A stretch of DNA of 38,064 nucleotides from an uncultured Acidimicrobiales bacterium (GTDB lineage: Bacteria; Actinomycetota; Acidimicrobiia; Acidimicrobiales; SHLQ01). The stretch is from the NCBI GenBank assembly GCA_938015295.1, contig CALLQB010000074.1, positions 1 to 38,064 on the forward strand, given 5' to 3'. A program made the translations under genes and the position numbers. Under the pieces are notes generated by a model. That model had not been told where the DNA came from, searched no databases, and saw only the letters and a list, made by a program, of their open reading frames with translations. How positions within the stretch are numbered: position 1 is the first letter of the stretch; each line of letters opens with the position of its first letter. Shown one piece after another: positions 32,539-38,064 of the stretch.

Positions 32539-33787
32539 CTGGATTGACTGGATTGACTGGTTTGATCACCTTGTTGCCGCCTGCTCGGCGCGCGTGATCG
32601 AAGCCCGACCGGGCATGGGCCAACAACTCGACGACGGTTTCGTTAGGGCGGGCGGGCACGACGCCAGCGCTCATTGTGAGCGCAGGAAGATGCGGGTTTT
32701 GGCGATCGGCAACCGTGGCTCGTACGTCTTCGAGGTTCTGCACGAACGTTTCGAGAGGGGTCTGCTGGGCAGAGACAGTGAGGAGGAATTCGCCGTCAGA
32801 GCGAGTGCCGATCACCGTGTGCGGAGGCAGCAGACCGAGTAGGAGGCTGGCCAGCCAGCGGTGTGCGTAGTCGCTAACGACTCGAGCTTCGTTAACACCT
32901 CCCGTGGCGTCGAGTTCGGTGAAGCCGTCGATGCTGACCCACGCAACCGATTGGCCTCGGCGGTCGCCAAGGTTTCGGGCGATGAGCCGCTCGACGTCGG
33001 CGACTGCGGGCAGCGAGGTGGTGGGGTCGACGTGTTCGCGCCATGCTTCGGCCGAGGAGCGCTGAAGGGCGATATGCATAGCGGCGCGTGCGGCAAATGC
33101 TTCGAGAACGATGACTGCGGTGTCGGTAGGTGGGTCGTTGTTTGGGCCGGTTGCGTGCAACACGCCAAGGATGCCACCCTGCGCGGTGAGGGGAACCGAG
33201 ACGGCTGACACTGCAGCTGCGACTCTTGACGACAGGTGGCGGCAGCTTTCGGGGTCGGACGTGGTGGCGGTAACTACCGTCTGGCCGAGTGAGGCTGCCA
33301 TGGCATCCCAGGGCGAGTTGACGGTTACGGGAAGCACGATCTTTCGGCTGGCCGCAGCGAGTTGGAGCGTGTCGTCGAGTGGGTCGATGACGTGTAGTTC
33401 GACGAGGTCGGCGAGTTCGACCGATGCGAGACCCTCGCCAAGGATCGTGATGACCTGGGTTTCGCTGGTGGCGTTGCTTAGCTGCTCGTCGATGGTGCTG
33501 AAGAGTTCGCGGAACCGTTGGTCGTGGTCGATCGCCGATTGTGATTCGACGGTTTCACTCCACAGTTCGGCGCGGCGAGAGGCGAGTGGCCAGGCAACAA
33601 ACCTGACGAGCAGCAGCCCACCGACCGTGACGACCAATAACCCGGTGACCATCAGGGCGAGTGTGTCGGAGAGATCGTTTAGGAGGTAGTGGCGCGCGAG
33701 GCCGGCGATCACCGCGGTGATCGCGAGTAACACCAACACAAGCAGAGTCGCCCGCGCTGGCGACCGGAGTGTTGCCGGAAGCGCCAT
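32525..33787 (-). CDS. Membrane GAF protein with a degenerate GGDEF domain
   Basis: The 420-residue protein has two N-terminal membrane segments (about 14-33 and 44-62, LVLVLLAITAVIAGLA and LMVTGLLVVTVGGLLLV), a GAF-like sensor domain (about 95-240) and a C-terminal diguanylate-cyclase-like domain. In the latter, the signature loop reads RSDGEFLL where GGDEF or GGEEF is needed, and the DPLTGLPNR entry motif is DPTTSLPAV. It is probably not a working cyclase; it may bind GTP or c-di-GMP or act as a scaffold. The ATG at 33787 is preferred; the upstream open frame is AT-rich and not coding-like. The protein ends in a KPVNPVNPVNPV tail made by a 9-bp DNA repeat. Confidence 0.72.
   Translation of the reverse strand: MALPATLRSPARATLLVLVLLAITAVIAGLARHYLLNDLSDTLALMVTGLLVVTVGGLLLVRFVAWPLASRRAELWSETVESQSAIDHDQRFRELFSTIDEQLSNATSETQVITILGEGLASVELADLVELHVIDPLDDTLQLAAASRKIVLPVTVNSPWDAMAASLGQTVVTATTSDPESCRHLSSRVAAAVSAVSVPLTAQGGILGVLHATGPNNDPPTDTAVIVLEAFAARAAMHIALQRSSAEAWREHVDPTTSLPAVADVERLIARNLGDRRGQSVAWVSIDGFTELDATGGVNEARVVSDYAHRWLASLLLGLLPPHTVIGTRSDGEFLLTVSAQQTPLETFVQNLEDVRATVADRQNPHLPALTMSAGVVPARPNETVVELLAHARSGFDHARRAGGNKVIKPVNPVNPVNPV
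32535..32561. repeat. 9-bp tandem repeat encoding the NPV tail
   Basis: Units TTGACTGGA, TTGACTGGA and TTGACTGGT are contiguous. They encode the C-terminal Val-Asn-Pro repeats of the minus-strand GAF protein, and the first unit supplies the stop codon of the plus-strand monooxygenase gene. Confidence 0.85.
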
Positions 33788-33903
33788 GGGTTCCAATCGG
33801 CCTACAACCGCTGGGTTTGATACAGCTGAGCTGGGCAATCTGTTTGGGTGTGGTTTGGAGATTTGAGCTTTGTGGGGGGTCATAGCTATTTTTCGCTTGC
33901 TTT

Positions 33904-33939
33904 TTGACTACTGATCGGTAAGTTACTCATAGGTAACTT
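33904..33939 (+). promoter_or_regulatory. Promoter and inverted repeat upstream of the acyl-CoA dehydrogenase
   Basis: TTGACT (33904-33909) is a good -35. The inverted repeat AAGTTAC-TCATAG-GTAACTT (33920-33939) covers where the -10 would fall, about 17 nt on. A TetR-type repressor controlling fatty-acid genes would fit this layout. ATCGGTA occurs in direct repeat at 33914-33920 and 33954-33960. Confidence 0.5.
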
Positions 33940-34047
33940 CATTTTTCAGGCTTATCGGTATTTCCAAAAAGTCTAGATGAGCGTGAAGGTCACCCCAGTA
34001 CCTGCCGATTAGAAGAACACAAGCCTTCCGAAAGAGACACCCCACTC

Positions 34048-35262
34048 ATGGCTGAATTTTCCCTCGAACTGAACGAAGACCAACTGCAACTGCAGAAGTG
34101 GATTCACGAATTCGGTGTCGATGTCATCCGTCCTGCCGCAGAAGAGTGGGACGAGCGCGAAGAGTTTCCGTGGCCCATCGTTGAAGAGGCCGCCAAAATT
34201 GGGCTGTACAGCTGGGAATTCATGGCTGAGATGATGATGAACGACCCCAGCGGTCTTTCGATGGTCACCGCCATCGAAGAACTATTTTGGGCCGATGCCG
34301 GTATCGGCATGGCCATCATGGGCTCGGGCCTCGCCGCTGCTGGCATTGCAGCCTCGGGTACCCCCGAGCAGGTCATGGAATGGGTTCCGCAGTGCTACGG
34401 CACCGCCGACAAGATCCAAACCGGCGCCTTCGCAGCCAGTGAGCCTGACGCCGGTTCTGACGTAGGCGGCTACCGCCTCTCCGCGAAGTACGACGAAGCC
34501 GCCGACGAGTGGGTGCTCAACGGCACCAAAGCATGGATCACCAACGGTGGTATGGCCGACATTCACGTTGTCGTGGCCGTTGTAGCTCCCGAGCTCAAGT
34601 CGAAGGGCCACGCCAGTTTCATCGTGCCGCCCAACACCCCAGGCCTCAGCCAAGGCCAGAAGTACAAGAAACATGGCATTCGGGCCAGTCACACCGCCGA
34701 GGTAGTCCTCGACGAAGTTCGTGTTCCGGGAGCCTGCCTGCTCGGCGGCAAGGAGAAGCTCGATGAGCGCCTCGCCCGAGTTCGCGAAGGTAAGAAGGGT
34801 AACTCGCAGGCTGCCATGCAGACCTTCGAGGCGACCCGTCCCGCCGTTGGTGCGCAGGCACTCGGTGTTGCCCGGGCCGCCTACGAGTACTCGCTGCAGT
34901 ACGCGAAAGAGCGCGAAGCCTTTGGCCGTCCCATCATCATGAACCAGGCCATCGCGTTCATGCTGGCCGACATGGCTACCGAGATCGATGCCTCACGCTT
35001 GCTCATTCAGCGCGCTGCTTGGCTCGGCAAGAACGGCAAGTTCGAGAACGCCGAAGGCTCTATGGCCAAGATGAAGGCCGGTCGCACCGCCACGTGGGTA
35101 ACCGAACGCGCCATCCAGATCCTCGGCGGCTACGGCTACACCCGCGAATACCCGGTCGAGCGTTGGCACCGAGATGCCAAGATTCACGACATCTTCGAAG
35201 GCACCGAGCAGATCCAGCAGCTGGTAATCAGCCGTGCGATCTCGGGTCTGCGCATCGAGTAG
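34048..35262 (+). CDS. Acyl-CoA dehydrogenase
   Basis: This FAD enzyme of 404 residues carries out the first step of acyl-CoA beta-oxidation. GAFAASEPDAGSDVGG binds the flavin and substrate, WITNGGMADIHVVVAVV continues the middle domain, and the catalytic base is E384 in DIFEGTEQIQQLVISRAISG. The arginine-rich AREAFGRPI-type segment (YAKEREAFGRPIIMNQAIAFMLADMATE) is also present. No partner electron-transfer flavoprotein gene is near. Chain-length preference cannot be told. Its codon bias is very strong, which suggests high expression. The gene stands alone between a regulated-looking promoter and an intrinsic terminator. Confidence 0.93.
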   Translation: MAEFSLELNEDQLQLQKWIHEFGVDVIRPAAEEWDEREEFPWPIVEEAAKIGLYSWEFMAEMMMNDPSGLSMVTAIEELFWADAGIGMAIMGSGLAAAGIAASGTPEQVMEWVPQCYGTADKIQTGAFAASEPDAGSDVGGYRLSAKYDEAADEWVLNGTKAWITNGGMADIHVVVAVVAPELKSKGHASFIVPPNTPGLSQGQKYKKHGIRASHTAEVVLDEVRVPGACLLGGKEKLDERLARVREGKKGNSQAAMQTFEATRPAVGAQALGVARAAYEYSLQYAKEREAFGRPIIMNQAIAFMLADMATEIDASRLLIQRAAWLGKNGKFENAEGSMAKMKAGRTATWVTERAIQILGGYGYTREYPVERWHRDAKIHDIFEGTEQIQQLVISRAISGLRIE

Positions 35263-35294
35263 CAGTTCCGGTTGCAATTGCAGCGATCTTGAAC

Positions 35295-35340
35295 AAAGAG
35301 AATCAAGCCGTCGTCCTACCGGGGCGGCGGCTTTCTCTTT
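35295..35340 (+). terminator. Intrinsic terminator after the acyl-CoA dehydrogenase
   Basis: AGCCGTCGTCC pairs with GGGCGGCGGCT (wobbles allowed) over a TACC-type loop, flanked by AAAGAGAA and TTCTCTTT that extend the stem. The flanking A-rich and T-rich arms would make it work on both strands. Confidence 0.8.
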
Positions 35341-35386
35341 GCCCGAAATCAGATTTGTCCCTAGTTTCGCTGGCATTGTCCCTACT

Positions 35387-35714
35387 ATGACGTCGATACG
35401 GAAGAAGCGGCTCGGATACTGGGAAGCTCACGGTTTCGGAACTGCTCGATGAGTATCTGGCCCACAGGGGTCCGTCGTGGTCGCTGTCGTCTCAACGCGA
35501 CTACGCCCGCCGAGCCGCACGAATCAAGACCGATGCCATCGCCCAAAGGCGTGTTGCTCGGGTGACGGTGGTCGAGGTCGAGGTCGATCGATGGTATTTG
35601 CCGATGCACGACGGTGTTGGTCCGTCGCAGATTCGAAAAACTTATCGTTGGTCCCTGCGCCACACCAGAAAGTCACGGACGAAACGCGGTCGCCGGCGGG
35701 TTTCGCCAACGTGA
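35387..35714 (+). pseudogene. Remnant of a tyrosine (phage-type) integrase
   Basis: From the ATG at 35387 the frame reads MTSIRKKRLGYWEAH, a typical integrase N-terminus, then soon stops. From about 35415 a different frame continues with DTGKLTVSELLDEYLAHRGP and then SWSLSSQRDYARRAARI, a SAM-like core-binding domain, and IRKTYRWSLRHTRKSRTKRG, until a TGA at 35712. The region between the two, normally an arm-binding domain, is missing and the frame is shifted. The whole catalytic domain (Arg...His-x-x-Arg...Tyr) is also gone. No att site or other phage genes are seen. It overlaps the GTG of the next gene by a few bases, and lies just past a strong terminator. Confidence 0.6.
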
Positions 35715-36790
35715 CTCGAACGCGCCAGGTTGTAGTCCTTCTCGCCGCCGCTGGTTTGTTGGCCGCCGCCTGTGGTTCAACGGCTGCTACGGAGTTGGTC
35801 GAGCCGAGCCGCAAGGCCGGAGTCAATGTTTCGGTTGCTGACGTAGCGTTATCCGACGTTGTCTTCGACACCTTCGACGGCGGGTCGATAACTCTGGAAG
35901 AGGCGAGCGCATCTCGAATCGAAGGCCTGCTCGATGCCATTCCGCCGCTCGACGAGCCTCGGTATGAGCCGGGCGCCACCACCAACGATATCGCCGAGGA
36001 CGACTTGGTGATCGGTGTCGTTGCGAGCGACGGGTCGGCGTGGGCCTACCCGCATCGAATCTTGAATCTCCACGAGATCGTGAACGACGAATTCGACGGT
36101 GTGCCGGTGCTGGTGACCTATTGCCCGCTATGTCGAAGTGGTGTCGTGTTCGATCGCCGAATTGACGATCTTCGCCACGACGGTGTTCTTACGTTCGGCA
36201 ATTCGAGTGCCTTGTACGAGAACGACCTGGTGCTCGTCGACCGACAGACCAACAGCTATTGGTGGCAGCTCGCCGGACGAAGCATTGTCGGCGACCTGTC
36301 GGGAGCCGAACTAGATGTCCTGCCGTCGGTCACCACCACCTGGGGCCAGTGGTTGACGGATCATCCGCAGACTCAGGTGTTGTCGCATGACCAGGGATTT
36401 GGGCGTGACTACACGAGAGATTCATTCACCAACTACGCCCAGCGAGTCGATGCCCAGAACGTTCCTTTTCCGGTCGGCCCGGGCGCTTTCGATGATGACC
36501 GGTTGTCGCCCAGCACCCGAGTGATCGGGTTCGAGGCCACGATCGATGGCGAGCTGGTGCCGCACGCCGTTGCGGTGCTGGCCAATGAGCCGGTCGAGGT
36601 AGTGGTCCGTGCTGACCCAACCCTGGTCGTACGGCTCGATGGCAATGGCGGGGGAGAAGTTGTGGCGCAACGGGTCGAGAACGACGGAACCGTGTCCGAA
36701 GTCGCGCACCCGAGTCGGTCGGCCTTCTGGTTTGCCTACGTTGCGATCCATGAGGGTTCGACGGTCGAACTTGTTGGGCCACCACGCTGA
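35711..36790 (+). CDS. DUF3179 family lipoprotein
   Basis: The 359-residue protein has a signal ending in a lipobox, VVVLLAAAGLLAAACGS, so it should be exported and lipid-anchored. The rest matches DUF3179: AYPHRILNLHEIVNDEFDGV, then VPVLVTYCPLCRSGVVFDRR with the two family cysteines in CPLC, and later DRQTNSYWWQLAGRSIVGD and LPSVTTTWGQW. This family is common in haloarchaea and actinobacteria, and its function is not established; metal or redox chemistry at the CPLC pair is a guess. The GTG at 35711 is chosen because the signal peptide follows at once. The frame further up to 35477 is integrase debris. Confidence 0.83.
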   Translation: MTRTRQVVVLLAAAGLLAAACGSTAATELVEPSRKAGVNVSVADVALSDVVFDTFDGGSITLEEASASRIEGLLDAIPPLDEPRYEPGATTNDIAEDDLVIGVVASDGSAWAYPHRILNLHEIVNDEFDGVPVLVTYCPLCRSGVVFDRRIDDLRHDGVLTFGNSSALYENDLVLVDRQTNSYWWQLAGRSIVGDLSGAELDVLPSVTTTWGQWLTDHPQTQVLSHDQGFGRDYTRDSFTNYAQRVDAQNVPFPVGPGAFDDDRLSPSTRVIGFEATIDGELVPHAVAVLANEPVEVVVRADPTLVVRLDGNGGGEVVAQRVENDGTVSEVAHPSRSAFWFAYVAIHEGSTVELVGPPR

Positions 36791-36795
36791 CGAGC

Positions 36796-37584
36796 TCAGC
36801 GAGCGGGCCGAGCCTGGCAGCGCCGACACCAGTATGTGCTGCGTTCGGTACGGTCGCCGGCCGCCGCGTACTTGATTGCGTCGGAACACCGTAGGCAACC
36901 CATACGAAACCGGTCGTACACAAAGTGGTCGTCCCGCACGGTGTCCGGTGTGGTCTTGCGAAACCGGCGACTCCGGTTAGTTACGAGTTGCTGGTGTGCG
37001 ATCGACCACAACTCGTGAAGCTGCTCGTCGGTCAGTTCAGAAACCGGGGTGAACGGATGAACACCAGCCAGGAACGCCACCTCGCTTTTGAACACGTTGC
37101 CGACCCCGGCGGCGACCGACTGATCGAGCAATGCCTCGGCGAGGAGCTTCGAGCCAGCAAAAGCACGGGTTCGCTCCACGACGATAGCGAGGTCGACCTC
37201 ATCCTCGCTGAGGTCTGGTCCGAGGTTGGCGAGCACCGACGGTTCGCTGCCGCGGACGAAGGTCTCGATCGTCGGGGCGGAGAAGCACAGCGCCGTGCCC
37301 GCTTCGGTCGAAATACGAATACGTAGCTTAGGGCTTCGGGGCACGCTCGCTCCAGACCGAAGAACCCGCCAAGTACCGCTCATCCCAAGGTGGGTGCGCA
37401 ACGTAAGGTTTTTGTCGAACTCGATCAGCAGGTGCTTACCGACCGAATGGACCCGCTCGATGTGTTGGCCAGCGCGGGGCCGATGGCCGCGAAGCATACG
37501 AAACCAGATGTCGGTGACTTCTTGGCCATCGAGTACCGGCGCAAGCGTGGCAGCAGCGCGGCGAAGCGTGTCGCCCTCAGGCAT
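36796..37584 (-). CDS. nei: Endonuclease VIII-type DNA glycosylase (Nei/Fpg family)
   Basis: The enzyme of 262 residues removes oxidised bases from DNA and nicks the strand. The mature N-terminus PEGDTLRRAA, after Met removal, gives the catalytic proline and glutamate, and PEGDT marks the Nei branch (Fpg has PELPE). DKNLTLRTHLGMSGTWRV and the helix-two-turn-helix QSVAAGVGNVFKSEV follow. The C-terminal zinc finger is intact: CLRCSDAIKYAAAGD..., then YWCRRCQARPAR. The start is the ATG at 37584; the longer frame to 37731 is non-coding-like. The gene points toward the DUF3179 gene, with 5 nt between their stops. Confidence 0.92.
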   Translation of the reverse strand: MPEGDTLRRAAATLAPVLDGQEVTDIWFRMLRGHRPRAGQHIERVHSVGKHLLIEFDKNLTLRTHLGMSGTWRVLRSGASVPRSPKLRIRISTEAGTALCFSAPTIETFVRGSEPSVLANLGPDLSEDEVDLAIVVERTRAFAGSKLLAEALLDQSVAAGVGNVFKSEVAFLAGVHPFTPVSELTDEQLHELWSIAHQQLVTNRSRRFRKTTPDTVRDDHFVYDRFRMGCLRCSDAIKYAAAGDRTERSTYWCRRCQARPAR

Positions 37585-37693
37585 TGGGTGTGGTGGTCGC
37601 AAGGGGTGCAAGGAGCATGATTCGAGCCTAAGTTGCTTCCCGACCACGCGCGACGTCGAACCAAAGGCAGCGGCTAGTTGGTGCAGAGGGCCG

Positions 37694-37699
37694 TAGTCT
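37694..37699 (+). promoter_or_regulatory. -10 box before the ABC-F remnant
   Basis: TAGTCT lies 6 nt before the TTG at 37706, the same spacing as at the other leaderless genes. The promoter outlived the gene. Confidence 0.4.
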
Positions 37700-37705
37700 G
37701 GCGGC

Positions 37706-38064
37706 TTGAGCTGGATACCCCTGAAGAACATTTCGAAGTCAAACGTGGTTCGCCAAGTTCGATGGTGCGCTGATGGTGATCTCGCACGACCGCCAGTTTC
37801 TCAATGCGGTGTGCAACAAGATCGTCGATGTTGAGAACAACCGGCTGTACGAGTACGAGGGCAGCTTCGGCGACTGTTCCAGAAGAAGCAGATGGCCATC
37901 AAGTCGTTGCAGCGTGAGTTCGCCCACGAAGCCGAGCTGTTGGCGTTTGAATCCGAGGCGATCTCGAATCGAAAGCAGTTAGCCAAGAACCCGAGCAAGG
38001 CGTTGCGGCGCAAGCTGGCCAACATCAGGCGCAGCGGCAAGCCTCGCCCGGTGGACCAGAGCGT
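37706..38064 (+). pseudogene. Decayed ABC-F ATPase gene (EttA/Uup-type), runs off the right edge
   Basis: TTG 37706 begins SWIPLKNISKS, the usual start of an ABC-F ribosome-associated ATPase. After about 12 residues the frame jumps: from 37746, in another frame, comes WFAKFDGALMVISHDRQFLN followed by AVCNKIVDVENNRLYEYEGSFGD. That is the segment just past Walker B with the switch histidine. The P-loop, signature and Walker B of domain 1 (about 150 residues) are therefore deleted. Near 37875 a second shift is needed to go on into FQKKQMAIKSLQREFAHEAE, the inter-domain linker, to the edge. The second ABC domain may lie beyond. Assembly or sequencing error cannot be excluded for the shifts, but a 150-residue deletion is unlikely to be one. 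Confidence 0.65.

Noticed and set aside
35477..35710. N-terminal extension of the DUF3179 protein
   Set aside because: It would place 78 residues before the lipoprotein signal; another frame of the same DNA encodes integrase debris.

Overview
The window looks like a chromosomal segment of a high-GC actinobacterium. Gene content and style point to the class Acidimicrobiia (Ilumatobacter-like); this is inferred from recall, not from a search. Supporting signs are strong G/C third positions, many GTG starts, a TANNNT box 6-9 nt before the start codon of at least nine genes with no Shine-Dalgarno sequence, and many acyl-CoA catabolic genes. No tRNA, rRNA, CRISPR array or intact mobile element was found.

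Layout. 1-2144: the start of a possible minus-strand gene and a secreted zinc amidase that cuts peptidoglycan. 2383-5015: a pair made of a degenerate HMG-CoA-synthase-like/DUF35 fusion and a thiolase. 5048-6421: a site-2-type membrane protease. 6494-9557: an acyl-CoA operon (crotonase, AcuI-like reductase, family III CoA-transferase). 9572-12691: membrane proteins and a FadD3-like acyl-CoA ligase. 12743-13768: selD, whose reading frame starts upstream of an in-frame TGA placed exactly at the catalytic Cys, so the protein is itself a selenoprotein. 13836-15401: a second acyl-CoA ligase behind a 24-bp perfect palindrome. 15421-17905: a degenerate sigma-factor-like protein, a repeat-bearing hypothetical ORF and an acidic low-complexity protein. 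17968-20055: a DPP IV-type peptidase. 20024-23038: a complete molybdate uptake operon (regulator, modA, modB, modC) in which every junction is a 4-bp overlap. 23111-24310: a trypsin-fold protein with a ruined catalytic triad and RTX-like repeats. 24454-25973: a DJ-1/PfpI protein and a cytosolic binding-protein-like protein. 25983-28222: a Wzz/Wzy-type polysaccharide pair. 28302-31493: valS. 31582-33787: nitronate monooxygenase and a GAF/degenerate-GGDEF membrane protein. 34048-35262: an acyl-CoA dehydrogenase. 35387-38064: two decayed genes (tyrosine integrase and ABC-F ATPase) flanking a DUF3179 lipoprotein and nei.

The common metabolic theme is CoA-thioester breakdown: two ligases, a dehydrogenase, a crotonase, a thiolase, a CoA-transferase and an enoyl reductase, spread over several transcription units. 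The molybdate operon and selD could both serve molybdenum- or selenium-dependent oxidoreductases encoded elsewhere. The strongest unusual signal is the Sec-encoding selD with two perfect hairpins just after the UGA. Others are the catalytically dead-looking HMGCS/DUF35 fusion, the pseudo-protease, the operator-like palindrome, and a matched pair of pseudogenes that each keep their start but carry an internal deletion.
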